Below the pieces are notes generated by a model that was not told the origin of the DNA, did not search any database, and was given only the letters and a program-made list of their open reading frames with translations. From positions 1 to 64,000 of the forward strand of contig CANTFL010000310.1 in assembly GCA_947650285.1 (NCBI GenBank): DNA of 64,000 nucleotides, read 5' to 3'. The stretch comes from Hyaloperonospora brassicae. Lineage: Eukaryota; Oomycota; Peronosporomycetes; Peronosporales; Peronosporaceae. Made by a program: the position numbers and the translations under genes. Positions 43,560 to 54,809 of this stretch are shown piece by piece (the first letter of the stretch is position 1; each line of letters begins with the position of its first letter).

Positions 43560-44560
43560 TCTTAGAAGTCAACATAGGAGGCAATATCAGATCAAGCGTA
43601 TAATTGACTAAGCTTTAACCGTCATAGACCAAGACGTTAAACGTCTCGTTTAATTCCTAAGAAGTCACATTTACAGGATGCTGGGGACTCTCTTCCTCAG
43701 CAAAAACCTTTGACAGTGGCTGTGCAACCCCAGTCAGGTCCCGATTCTCTACAGTCGAGTCTCCAGTCTACCTTAAAATTACCGTGTCGCCATTTCTGAA
43801 CATCCTGTTTCTTTTTTAGGATGTTGCCTTCCCGGCATGCTACCCGGTCCTGGTACACTCGACTAATTCAATTAATGGAATTTCGGCGCTACCTGTACTT
43901 CTGTACACCCGCCGAAAGCTTGGTCCACCTTGTAGTAATCTGCTACAAATTTTTTTTTGCAGTCGTGCTAACGACCGTACCGCAAGTGAGGCCATTGCAC
44001 TCACTCCATGTACATCCACACGGGTACGGAAGCTTCATGACGTTTTTCAGATAGCCATCGGATAAGGTTTGTCGAATGGGAGATTATATTGAACAAGCGA
44101 CAGTAATTTTCGCGGATTGATGCAGCCAGCTCACGCTTTTCTCGTACCTTCTGAGCCAAAGTAATCTCAAGATGAAATCAATTTGTCATCCAGATCCAGT
44201 ACGATGAAGTCGTAATTGTGCTGGTCACCCTCTTACATGTAGTGGATTCCTAATACAGTATTTTTTAGCGGTTATCGATGCGCATGTTGCAAGGCTCACC
44301 GTCATCCTCGTCCGGAGGATGTCGCGCTCAACGGTCTAAAGCCTACGAAACCCTAATGACAGGTGGTTAACCAAGTTGTTCGACCACACACATTCAAATA
44401 GGCCACGAAGTGACATATCTTTTGTCACTTATAACTCAAAGGTAATTATATATATATCATCCACACGAGCAGAGATGCACAATGATTGTGTATCTGGAGC
44501 ATCTATCTTTAACTATATGCGATTTCTCAAGATATTGCCTATTCTGTAATGCGCTCCTCC
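43560..44560 (-). pseudogene. Protease and linker, strongly decayed, copy C
   Basis: Nucleotide similarity to A and D is clear (for example the CACTCGA and ACATCCACA segments), but no frame longer than 80 codons remains on the coding strand and the DCGAS loop is not readable. It is older or more mutated than the RT part. Confidence 0.6.
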
Positions 44561-44599
44561 CTTACTGACCCCGCTTATTTTCGATGGTCCGCTTCGCTG

Positions 44600-45716
44600 T
44601 TGTGGTATCGCAACAGCGTTGAACCTACGCCCATTTCTCTTTATGGCAAATGGCCGATCGTTCGCTCAGTACTATTTGGTACTGTATGTGGAGCACTACA
44701 CTCATAAGCGTAGTGTCCTAACTTCTGACAACGATATCACTTTTGCAATCGCTTGTTGTTTAAAAAGCGAAGTCCCTTTCTCTCAACATAACAGAATTTC
44801 ATCGGCTCTGTACCTCCAGTTTCTCGTCGTCTCGGTGGACGATAAGAGCTCGAGATAGTACGAGCATGTCTCTTTCTTAATTCCTCCTGTTACACAGCTG
44901 AGATAGCATCTTTTATAGTATTCAACTCTAGACGTAACAGGTGGTGCTTAACGGGCCCATCTGCAAGCCCTTGCATGAACATAGTAATCAATGTACATTC
45001 ATGAACTGAATTGGCAGTCATACTACTCTCGAGGCATCGTGTATGCTGAGCGTAAGCGTGCACATAACTCTTACCCTGCTTGAGTTTCAGGAGCTCTGAT
45101 CGAGCTCTGAACTCAGTTCATCGCAGCTCAAACGTTCGTTTATAAGTGACGGTAAGGCTTCCAGAGACTCAAATTTATATCAGTCATTTATCTACACCTT
45201 TATATTTCGAGTCTTGGCACGTACGGCCAAGTGGATTTGAGCAATTTTAAGCTTCATTTGATCCTCGTCGATGCCATGTGCGTTTATAGAATGGTTTTTT
45301 TTAACGAACCATCTCAACAGGGACTCTACCTTAACATCTTTAAGCTTGTATCTTTCCACCTTCAAGGCTTCGAGACGACGCGTGTGTGTCGTCCCTCTCA
45401 CATCACCATTGCATACCTGCTGTCTCAATAGCTCTGTCTGCTGAGCACCTAGATGTCCAAAATGCTCAGCTTGTCGAGAGCCTTGCTGGTGAAGCAAAGC
45501 TACCATATTTCTTTCGGCGACAAGTTAATTTTAAAACGAACCTGACTATAGAGGCATGTTGTTAGTCTTTAGCAAGAGACTCTTACATGGCGCTAATCGC
45601 GGTCTCGCCTACAGTAATGTTTATGCGTTCTACCTTACGCCATTCGATGTCACTCAAATGGTTGAATCCTTCACGCGTGATGTAAAGCTTTTGCTTTCCA
45701 TCTAGCATCTTCGTGT
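44600..45716 (-). pseudogene. gag: Gag, decayed, copy C
   Basis: A frame at 45506-45192 keeps VALLHQQGSRQAE, LRWFVKKN and MKLKIAQIHLA, the gag N-terminal and early core. The start codon position near 45713 is ACG. The zinc-knuckle region near 44700 has lost its first Cys by insertions. It is not functional. Confidence 0.7.
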
Positions 45717-45764
45717 TAAATGAGGCAGTTGTGGTCGTTGGACGGACTGCAAAGTGCTACCAGG

Positions 45765-46230
45765 TGTAACGGGGCACGCTCTTACCAGATGAATGGTAAG
45801 ACACTGTGTTAACTAAACACAAGTATGCGTACTCCCGACGGCACGTACACGTGGCGTTAAGAAGCGAGACGTTATAACCAGAACGCGAAGCTAGCTTTGT
45901 TAAAGGTAAAAGCAGAAGTGATGTGTTTATCTTAGCATTTATAATAATTTATCTTCGTCTTTATCTAACTTTATTAAACAACAATCACCTATATGGGTTT
46001 GTTGCTCACCCCCTATCGCGCGCTTCCAGAAGCGTATGGTGGTTGATCTGGTTGATGTTCTGGGTACATCATTCATTCCGTCAAGCACTTAAAGATTGTT
46101 ACCCTCAAGGTGAACATTCCGTTAACATCACTTCGTCTCGAGTAATGTTAATTGAATTTTATCTAATTAGATAATAATCAAAAATTGATTAATTTGTGCC
46201 AATTGTTATGAAATGTGGAATCACGTCATT
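45765..46230 (-). repeat. 5' LTR of C
   Basis: On the minus strand it ends GTGCCCCGTTACA at 45765, followed by CCTGGTAGCAC (primer site). The other end near 46230 is mutated (TAATGACGTG...). It is of the same subtype as 14685-15152. Confidence 0.82.
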
Positions 46231-47063
46231 ATGCTAAAAGGGTAGAATTTTAAACGCTCATCTTGATAATTAATGCACACTATGATACGAATCAATTTTA
46301 GTTCATCGTTGCAAAACCCAGCGCAAAGGATGGTGCACGAGAAGCCTACATAGAAGTATTAGCTAAAACAAATTATGAGAAATCATAGTATGTTGATTGA
46401 ATAAATCTTTACGAAGATAAAATCACTTTCCTTTTCCTATAACTCTGAGTCTAAATACTTTGCTCGATATCTCGCGCTTACTCAAACCTCACGAGTATAT
46501 ATTGTTATGGATCACGCCTTCAGATATTGGAATGAAGACAAGGGCATAACTGTAACTTGGAAAGAAGCGTGGCCTTTTACATGAATTCTCCACTATCTTG
46601 TCTACGTTTGATATTGTTTAATTATCTACGGCTTTTTCTGCCTTGCATTGAATCTTGAATGTCTTATAGAGTATTGTGTACGCGTCCTTCCAACCCGGAA
46701 AAACAGATCTTATTGAATGAAGACGAGTCGGACGAAACGCGAAAAAACTACACATCAATAGGATAGTGGAGCACAAATTCTAGTTATTGTTGAAAAAACA
46801 CACGGTCATTTCGTATAGCAATAAACAGCACTGTGAGGATGCGCTTGAAGCGTTGATATATTATTTTCTTTTTTTATCTTAACGGTTGAATAAGTTGATG
46901 TATACACTTATTAAAACAAAGTGAGAGAATAATATATGCCTATATAGATCGCTGTATAATAATCATTGCAGGCGTATGTGCATTCGATCGTATGATGTAA
47001 AATGCATCGCAATCCGAAGAAAATTTTATATACACAAGTGAACATATTTTTCATGGCCACGAC
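46231..47063. other. AT-rich sequence, nothing recognised
   Basis: No frame above 60 codons and no repeat or motif that I can name. Confidence 0.5.
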
Positions 47064-47065
47064 TA

Positions 47066-48756
47066 GGGGCACACCCCGCTTTTGCTAGAGGCCTACCCCA
47101 TTTTTGCTACGGATACATCAACCCGCTTAAAATGATGAAAAGGTCTTCACAATTTATAGTGCAGAATAAGTAAAACACATAGTCACTTTATTCTGCTCGA
47201 TAAATCCCTATCTTAAATAGTAAATGCACTAATGCGCGAGATCGTATCAATCCATCTTGGCCAGGGCGGTATCCAAACGGACAATTTCTGCTGGAGTCTC
47301 TATCGTCTCCAAGACGGTATAAAATCCAATGGTACGATGCCAAGATTCAACCATTGGCAGTGGCAACGACATCCGTGTTTCTACGTGCTCACAGTCACGA
47401 GTCGTTTGTAGCCGGTATTTCAACGATTTGCACGAGTCGGGAGCGTAAATTCGTCGCGGACTTTGCCGAAAATTTCTACATGGAACATGCTGCTAACGTG
47501 GAAATACTTCTGCAAGCGTGGAAATTTTTTTACGTGTGTCAGGACGCACGCAAGTCGAAAGGGCTCAATAGAACGATCGCGTACAGCATGCTAATTGTGG
47601 TATATCTTGCACGAGTCGCCGACGTTACGGCTTGGCGCCTGGACGAAAGAGTAAGAAACAGCGCCTTGACGTTTGGCCACGTGTCAAAAAGACCCAAAAC
47701 TGGGCCAGAAGTGGCACGAGATTAAAAAGCGCATGCCAGTGCCGGGAAGACCAGCGGCTCATGGTCTCACTCGGTACCAGACAGCGCTAAACGCGGGAAA
47801 CACGCGCCAAACGTTTACGACAGAAATAGATGAGATTCTGCGTGATTATTTTCAGGTCTTTGTCGAAAAGTCGAACGTGGTTTTATATTTGCTAAATGGC
47901 CCTGTTGTTGCAGAACCGCCATCAATGGCAGATCTCGCTTGCACCAGGACTTCGGTGGGGCAAGTTTTCGTTGACTGCCGATCGACGGCTTCTGCTTGCA
48001 GCTCGTGCATAAATGCCAGAAGGCAGTAAGGTTACCAAGAATTAAGTGCCGTGGAATAAAATTTGTCGTTATGAGTTTGGGGGATCGCATCCAGCGCTTT
48101 AAGAACGATGCATTAACTGCATAAACCCGGACTTGTCGTCCCGTAAGTTCATCAAGCAGAAAGGTGACTCATTATCACAAGATAGCGCGAGTGGGTCATC
48201 AAATCGCGTAGACTCTGGCCATGGGTTACCGCTGACCCAAGTAATCGCACGAAGCTATAACTGTGTCGAGGTGGGGACATTTTGGGATCAGACACCTATG
48301 AAAAACGTCATTGCGCACTAATAGACGATAGGAAAAGCCAGAAAACAGCCGTCTTCCGTCGCCGGCTAATAAATCAACATGAACCCCGCTTCAGGAAGTA
48401 ACACAGCAAGTGTAGTACGTACAATGGTCTCACAGTGGATCAAGTAGCAACTGTGTCTTTTCTAAGAGGTCGTGCAGCTGTAGCGCTGCATAAATTGAGA
48501 CAAGCGAGAGTGCAATGCAACACTATGATGTGCGACCTGTGACGAAGGGCACCACGCAACGCAATGCTGTCGTATAAATTTATCTCCTTGACCTCCAGAG
48601 CCTAGACCATTGAACCACAGCAATTTCGTTTGGTGGGTTATTGTTAAACTTTACTCGACTGTATACGTACATTATTCTGCGCCATAATATGTAAAGTGTT
48701 CTTTAATTTCATTTTAAGCGGGCAGGTGTCCCCGTAGCAAAAATAGGGTGTGCCCT
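47066..48756 (+). mobile_element. Probable TIR DNA transposon remnant
   Basis: The ends are inverted repeats: GGGGCACACCCC at 47066 and, on the minus strand from 48756, AGGGCACACCCT; further in both share ATTTTTGCTACGG and CCCGCTTAAAATGA, and more weakly GCAGAATAA. Both ends are flanked by TA (47064-47065 and 48757-48758), as for Tc1/mariner-like insertions. The left end has an extra copy of the CTTTTGCTA block. The interior has broken frames (below) without a recognisable DDE triad. Confidence 0.6.
47354..48029 (+). pseudogene. Unidentified ORF pair inside the TIR element
   Basis: Two overlapping frames, 47354-47725 (123 codons) and 47673-48029 (118 codons, alternative start), may be one gene with a frameshift near 47700. 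The first has a hydrophobic segment (IAYSMLIVVYLARVADV) and a mixed alpha-helical composition. I recognise no transposase motif. Position inside the inverted repeats suggests element cargo or host-derived filler. Confidence 0.3.
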
Positions 48757-48835
48757 TAATCGTCGTCCTTTTAGTATTCTGTATAATTGCACTCGTCTTA
48801 ATCGTCGTCCTTTTAGTATTCTGTATAATTGCACT
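48755..48835 (-). repeat. 42-bp tandem duplication
   Basis: CTTAATCGTCGTCCTTTTAG and the following 19 bases at 48755-48793 recur exactly at 48797-48835. It abuts the end of the TIR element and encodes a repeated IIQNTKRTTIK peptide in a minus frame. Confidence 0.9.
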
Positions 48836-49992
48836 TCTCTTTGTTGGTATGGATAAGGCCCGTTTGCTTCGTCTTTCCATCTAAACACAAAAGATACTAC
48901 AATATATCCCATTTTAGCTAATACAATCGGGCGGATAAAAAATTTAGTAGTAGAGCATATTAGACAGGAGAGGTTAATATGTCACGTGATCCGCTTACGA
49001 TTGTACAGTCGTATGGGTTGCATGCTTGCATCGTCGGGTATGAATCTTTTGGTTTACTAAAAAAGGATTATTATCTAGTAGATATCAATTGAGAGAGGTT
49101 CTAATGGCCCTTTACGAAAAACGCGATCGATACGTGCACCGAATTAATTGGTCAAGCACTCATGCACCACTAGTTAAAACATGCACTGGCGATATTATCT
49201 GTAAGAAATGAATACCATATACCTACTTCGTAACAAGATAAGCTCTTTCCATGTCGGATCCTCCATATTCGGTAAATAACACTATAATCGAAGTGATGAT
49301 ATGTGTCAATCGAATCGATGCCCAATTTACATTGTACGTATAACTACCAGAAGTAATATTCGGCACTGCTCCACTCATTGATTGGTATGTCTCATTATTT
49401 TCGATTGACGAATCACAAATTGCTGCTAGACGCACGGAATGGGTGAAGAGCAAAGGCCAAATTTACGTACAATACCTGTGTTACTGTAGTAAAGGAAATG
49501 ATAGAGATAAAAAGAATGCTCGAAGTGTTTATTTAATCAAGATATATGAAAATCTAAGCTAAATACACATATTAGTTGACATGCCATCTTCTTCACCTAC
49601 TGTTGGAAGGGAGTTGTCGACGCGGACACTCCTTTCCTATTAGATGCCCTGGCTGCCAGGACTTGAAGTTGTATAGTGACAGTGTGTGCACTCCGGGATA
49701 CTAAAACGAATTTCAAAGGGAACAAGTGGCAAAAAGTGAGTAGTCACGACGTAGCTAAACCAGAACTAAAATGTATTATCGAATTATTGTTCACCCTTTC
49801 TCTCACGCATCGTACGATTTCCAAAGTAAAAAAAATCCGCAGGTATTTGTGCCGACCAGTAACATTATAGCCAGATCTCATACGACTCATGCTGTTGCAC
49901 TGTCTGCCATGAATCCCACTGGTTTCCAACAGGAAGATGTGTGGTTGCACTAAGTTTCTACAAGTTGAAAAGTCAGTATTAGCGAAGGATAT
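48836..49992. other. No recognised gene
   Basis: AT-rich; 49380-49445 weakly resembles a family Y LTR segment (GCTGCTAGACGCACGGAATGGGTG), probably an old LTR fragment. Confidence 0.4.
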
Positions 49993-50432
49993 TGTAACGG
50001 GGCACACCTTGTGTCGTTTCGACACAAGGCGAGGTGCCCCCGACGTGACGTACACGTGCGAGGAAGCGCAATCAAATATCGGAATCCGAAGACTTTCGTC
50101 TAAGGAAAGAGTAGAACTGGTATTATATATGGTTACGCTTTCCTATCGAAAACATCTTGGACATGTTCTAACTATATTAAACTACCATCTCTTATGTGGA
50201 ACTCGTGCTCACCACCTATTGCGCGCGTCTAGCAGCGATCGGTGGTTAATCTGGTTGATATAACGCGTACATCAACCAAGTGGAGCACCCACGAATATTA
50301 CCCTTGGGAATTAATATTCAGACAACGTCACCTTTTTCGAGCAACGTTGATTTGAGTGTTATCTAAAATAAATAATATCCAAAAATTGGTAATTTCACTC
50401 CAATTTTTATGTAATGGGATAAACCCGCTACA
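49993..50432 (-). repeat. 3' LTR of D
   Basis: 440 bp, TGTAGCGGG to CCCCGTTACA on the minus strand. It is nearly identical to the E LTR over its length. A nested hairpin at 49999-50040 pairs GGGGCAC with GTGCCCC outside and CCTTGTGTCG with CGACACAAGG inside (loop TTT). Confidence 0.9.
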
Positions 50433-50559
50433 TCACTCTTCGCTAACCATCAGTCACTATAGGGAATGATATGATTGCTTTTAAAGAGTGAATATCGTCG
50501 TGTCGCTCTGGGGACGAGCATCACTTGTTGGTCTTTCCCTTCTCAATCCCACTTCGCAG

Positions 50560-51230
50560 CCCATGACGAGCAAGGCCGCGCCTGAAGCGGCTGCACGGAT
50601 GCGTGTAGCCGGAGAGTAAGACACCCAAGCTTCGGCAGCAGGCATTATCCGCCTGCCGCTGCTGATGAGCATCCCGCAACACCTATAGTTGCAGGTGCAC
50701 GTGATCTTTCACGTGCAGCATCTTCACCCGCAGCCGAAGCTGCGGGTGGTAGTCCTATGGACGGTAATTCCGATATAGAAGTGATCTATTCGGGCGAGTT
50801 AAATTCCCCGTCCGACTGAAAACCGTCCGCAAAGTCCGACCGTTTGGTTGCGGACATGAAGACTGCTGCGCCTCGCGGCAGTCTCGATCCAGAATTGCGG
50901 CATGAGTTGTTCGGTTCATCCGGCGAGTTTGGGGACTTGTCACCGGGATCGAACTGGTCCACTCGTATTCGTACGAGGCGAGTGTTCAACATGAGGACGT
51001 ACATCCTCATGACGATGTCGATGACTCTTTGTGGAGACATCGTAGCCATAGTCGCAGTATCTCGAGGTATTGCGGCGATGGTGGTGCCGGTACTTATGTT
51101 GGCACCACGCAAGAGGAGCAGGATAGTAACGCACTATGATATGCTTCTTATAACAATCAATGGGTTCCTTCCGTGGGAGAGTTGATAGAGTGGTAACCAC
51201 AGGGACTTGTCGAATCCCACTTTTTAACTC
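50560..51230 (+). pseudogene. Antisense ORF N-terminal region, copy D
   Basis: The plus strand encodes an Ala/Ser/Pro-rich stretch (RAASSPAAEAAGGSPMDGNS), then PRGSLDPELRHELFGSSGEF in the 113-codon frame 50844-51185, and in another frame DDVDDSLWRHRSHSRSISRY. The order matches the F minus strand (Ala/Ser, LFGSDDEL, RHRHSVSRG). It starts within 130 bp of the 3' LTR. It needs frameshifts to be one protein. Confidence 0.45.
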
Positions 51231-51369
51231 GTGAAGGATCCATGGTCCTGACTCCAGTGCGATAAATTATCGCACTGAGCATCAATAATACATCAATGTT
51301 TTCTTTAAACATCGACGTATCCGCGGCAATCATAAGAGAGACGAGCTCTCTTTGGTGCAAGCGTGATAT

Positions 51370-51705
51370 TCGTATATCGGCAACATTGAGAATGTTGGAC
51401 GTCAAGCTTGGCTGGAAAACTTGTTGTTGCTCGCAACTAATTTGAACCGAAGTCGCCAACCGGTGCACGGTACATTTTGCACCGTTTGTCTCGAGAGGCA
51501 GATTAACCTTGCCTTTCGTGCGGAGAGAAATGTCTAAGTTGTGTTGACAACTCAGTTCGCGCCCCTAAGGAAGCGTACCGCCCTAATCAACCTTACTGGA
51601 GGGCGAGTATCTCGTCCGAGATGCTTCAAGGGATTGATAACTTACAATCTATTTACAAGCGTGTTGGACGTTCGTACGACGATGGCCCTCCATCAAAGTG
51701 TATTT
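51370..51705 (+). pseudogene. Antisense Cys-cluster domain, copy D
   Basis: In one frame the plus strand gives FEPKSPTGARYILHRLS, a stop, then PCLSCGEKCLSCVDNSVRAP and RASISSEMLQGIDNLQ, with Cys codons at 51510, 51519, 51531 and 51540. This is the fullest form of the C-x2-C-G-E-x-C-x2-C motif in the window. It is flanked by stops in frame. Confidence 0.5.
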
Positions 51706-51905
51706 CGTTGTAGTTCTAGACGAGACTGGGCAAATCCAACATCACCTGGGAGCCCCGCTCCCAGCTATTCCAAGAGGGTGTATACCCCCGCTACTGTACG
51801 AGGTTTCTCGTCCTTGATTCTGAATCGTCACGGTATTTTAAGATACGCTCCACTAGAAAGCGTTGATTACCGTGGGAGTCAATTAAGGGATGTGGAGGAG
51901 GAGGA
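51640..51905 (-). pseudogene. pol: Chromodomain, copy D
   Basis: The minus strand reads FPPPPPHPLIDSHGNQRFLV, ERILKYRDDSESRT, then RGYTPSWNSWERGSQVMLDLP, the pol chromodomain, with one stop before RGY. Confidence 0.75.
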
Positions 51906-51932
51906 GGAAAGACCTCCTCCAGATAGTTCTGC

Positions 51933-52580
51933 TCACCATCTCGACCCGTGCGAGATGGATCGCGAAATTGTTGAATTGCGCGATGATTTAGGCACGAGAG
52001 GGACAGGCGTTACGTCTGACTGATTATTTGCGGAAGCACCGCAAAGAACACGAGACGGACCATGCGAAGGACCGCGCTGAGTATGCGGTCGAGCAGATGC
52101 AGGTCGAGCGCGACGTCCGCTCCCTCGTTGGTGAGCAGGCGACAGCTCGCGGAGATGCCCTTCGTTCCAATTTGGAGATCTCTTTTCTGCGCGACCCGGT
52201 TGAACGTCTGGAGCGCGAACGCAAGATCCTGATGGAAGTTCTTGAACGTGGGGGCTACCTTTACCGTAAGAAGAGGGCTCGTACTGACAGTACGAGCGGA
52301 GACGCCTTACATAAAACGCTGCAAGCGTGCGCATCCTACGTGGCAGTTCGATCGTGTATGCGTTGCCTTGTCGGCGCAGCACACGAAAGGGACCGATAAA
52401 CTTGGGCAGTAATTTACTGCTGCCCACGTTGGTCACTACGTGTCTAGGTAGGTTTACCGTAGACAGTAGTACTCGGTCCTTAACTTTAAATGAAAGCACA
52501 TTTGCCCTTCCATTCTTGTCAGCGTTTCGTTTCTGACGGTCCACCGCGTAAGCGATGGAATCCTGTACGAAACGAACCAC
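51933..52580 (-). pseudogene. pol: Integrase C-terminal module and linker, copy D
   Basis: A 215-codon frame: AVDRQKRNADKNGRANVLSF, KLLPKFIGPFRVL and ELPRRMRT (GPY/F module), then a Ser/Pro/Arg-rich linker up to the chromodomain. It shows that pol can stay open opposite the antisense coiled-coil ORF. The linker resembles F poorly at the protein level. Confidence 0.75.
51955..52399 (+). pseudogene. Antisense coiled-coil ORF, copy D
   Basis: It begins at ATG 51955 (MDREIVELRDDLGTR), shifts frame near 51990-52000, and continues open to 52399: GQALRLTDYLRKHRKEHETD, DRAEYAVEQMQVERDVRS, ERERKILMEVLERGGYLYRK and KRARTDSTSG. Without the shift it would be about 148 codons. Alignment with F covers the whole coiled coil and the basic C-terminal patch. 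Function unknown. Confidence 0.5.
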
Positions 52581-52989
52581 TGCTTCGCGAGCCAGCAGAA
52601 ATCCTTCTGCTGACTCGGCGTTGTTTTGTTCAGTTCGTCTTGTGCGAACTACAGAAAGAGTGTTTTCCTCTTTCTGTTCATCAGCGAGGACGGTGTCATC
52701 TTTGCTGGGATAGTCGTTGGCGATGATGAAAATAACAGCATCGTCGTCATTATCTGAGTCTGTAATAGCGTTGCCGCTATTATTAAGATGATTTTCTTTA
52801 TCGATGTCGACGTTAGCGTCGGCACGTGCTGAGCAAGAGCCAGAACGTTATTTACTCGAGCGAGTCCCTCCCCCCCCTTATCAAAGAGTCACATTTTAAA
52901 AGGGCGGGCAGGCGTGGATGGCGTAAGCCATTCACGAAGAATGGTGTGTTTTGCGTAGAAGCATGTACCGAATTATTGAAGGCGAATAC

Positions 52990-53650
52990 CACTATGGGTA
53001 GGAATTTGATCCAACTTGAAACGAGTGAATGTATCCCCGAAGTATCTCTTCGAGGACGCGATTAGCACGTTCTGTCTGACCATCTGTTTCGGGATGGTCA
53101 GATGTCGACATCTTTAACCGTGTTCCGAGTGAACGGAACACGGATTGCCAGAAGTCCGCCGTGAACCGAGGGTCACGGTCGGAAACGAGTTCACGGGGTA
53201 ATCCGTGAAGTCGAAAGATCGTGTCGATAAAGACACGAGCACCCTCTTGTGCCGTGATGGACTCGGGTACAGCAGCAAGATGTACCATCTTGCTGAAACA
53301 ATTCACGAAGCCAAGAATACCATTATTCTTGTGAGCGTCTTCGGGAAAATCGAAGACGAAGTCCATGTAGATGGACTGCCAGCACTATGCCGGGACCGGC
53401 AGAGGCTGTAGAGGTGCACGGGGTGAAGGACTGGGCTTCACTCGTTGATAAACCTCGCAAGCTCGTACGTACTTGCGGGTAAACTGATACTGGCGGGGCC
53501 AGTAAAAGTCACGACTACACGTAAGGTAAGGCTTTTCTTTACCCCGATGGCTGCCTGTTGGGGCATCGTGACACTCACACATGATGCGCAAGCGCAGATT
53601 ATTAGGAGCGGGAACGACGACACGAGGCGTGTCGCCGTCAACGGCTGAAT
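52990..53650 (-). pseudogene. pol: Integrase zinc finger and core, copy D
   Basis: The frame 53591-53385 has ECHDAPTGSHRGKEK and ACEVYQRVKP, where the last zinc-binding Cys is Tyr. The frame 53366-52992 has MDFVFDFPED (Asp), ELVSDRDPRFTADFW (Asp) and PETDGQTERANRVLEE (Glu), an intact D-D-35-E triad. A stop separates the two. The acidic linker continues to about 52600. Confidence 0.88.
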
Positions 53651-53768
53651 TTTATAACAGCCCGTTGCGTGTTTTATACCGATCCGACGAGGATCGGTAC
53701 AAAACCGGTAAAACTTTCAGAGATTTACGGGTTGGATTCACTAGATGATCCATCCATAGCAGAAGATC

Positions 53769-54809
53769 CTAATCTTCTGTGTAGGGTTTCCGCACATCGT
53801 CGAGTAAACTTGACGATGGAACACTGACCGTAAGTGTTGAAACAGTGGGGTTATCCTCACTGTTGGATTGCGCGTCCGACTCGAAATCGGGTTGGCGCGA
53901 GAGCGCATCAGCGACGACATTGAGTTGTCCCGGCTTATGCTCCACGGAGAAGTTGTACTCCGCGAAGAAAGACAGCCAACTCGCCTTGCGCTGCGAGAGG
54001 TGTGGGCTGTTTACGGCCGTGCGTAATGACGCATGGTCCGTATAGACAACGAACGGTCGATCTCCCAAGAGATAGATGCGAGACTTTGCCAAATCATATA
54101 TCATGGCGAGGAGTTCCCTGTCATGCACTGAATAATTACGCTCATATGCTTGCAGCTGACGCGATTGATAACAGACGACGCGCCCTGCGCCATCTGCGTC
54201 AAATTGCATCAACGCACAGCCGATCACAAAATCGCTGGCGTCGCAGACCACATGAAACGGTCTGTCTTGATCTGCAATCGCTAGTATGGGCGATTTCATT
54301 AAGCTCTGCTTGATACCTTCAGAGGAACGCTGGCATTCAGCGTTCCATGACCACTTCACATTTTGATTTTGTAACCGAAAAAGATGCACAGTCATTTCGG
54401 CATAGTTGCGCGAGTACTCATGTGAGTTCGCCGCTAGCCCAAGGAACTTTCGAAGTCCCTTGACATCGACTGGTACTGGCCAGCCGAAAATCGCCTTGAT
54501 TTGTTCGGGATCAGGGCGTACACCGTGTTTACCCACTATGCAACCAAGAAGTGGTATTTTGCTTGCCGCGAATATACACTTCTTGAGGTTGGCATATAAC
54601 TTATGTTTGCGCATAAGATAAAGTACCCGACGAACGTGTATTCTTTGAACCTCTACGTCCGTCTTTCCGTTCATAGACCGGATGCAGACGAACACATCGT
54701 CGAAGTAACTTGGTGCGACGTCTCGCACCGGTATCAACAGATATGTAACACATCTGTTGAAAGTAGCAGGGGCATTACTCAGCCCCTGTGGCATCACCAG
54801 CATTCCCAC
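53769..54809 (-). pseudogene. pol: Reverse transcriptase C-terminal part and RNase H, copy D
   Basis: The longest frame of the window (346 codons): SYFDDVFVCIRSM, the RT thumb, then RNase H with CDASDFVIGCALMQ, HDRELLAMIYD and YTDHASLRT, all acidic residues present. It lacks the upstream part of RT because of frame changes, including the one-base loss shared with E and F near 55016. Confidence 0.9.

Larger units (their letters stand above)
39181..46230 (-). mobile_element. Family Y Ty3/gypsy retrotransposon, copy C
   Basis: In minus orientation: 5' LTR (45765-46230), degraded gag and protease, RT, RNase H, integrase and chromodomain remnant, ending at the X junction. The part below about 42041 mirrors copy A without gaps except one base; the RT/RNase H part at 42160-42790 is instead nearly identical to D, and 42800-42900 is again like A. 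The copy is a mosaic. Confidence 0.85.

Noticed and set aside
47815..48090. Minus-strand 91-codon frame with several Cys residues inside the TIR element
   Set aside because: The Cys spacing fits no zinc finger and the frame lies opposite the plus-strand frame; no evidence favours it.
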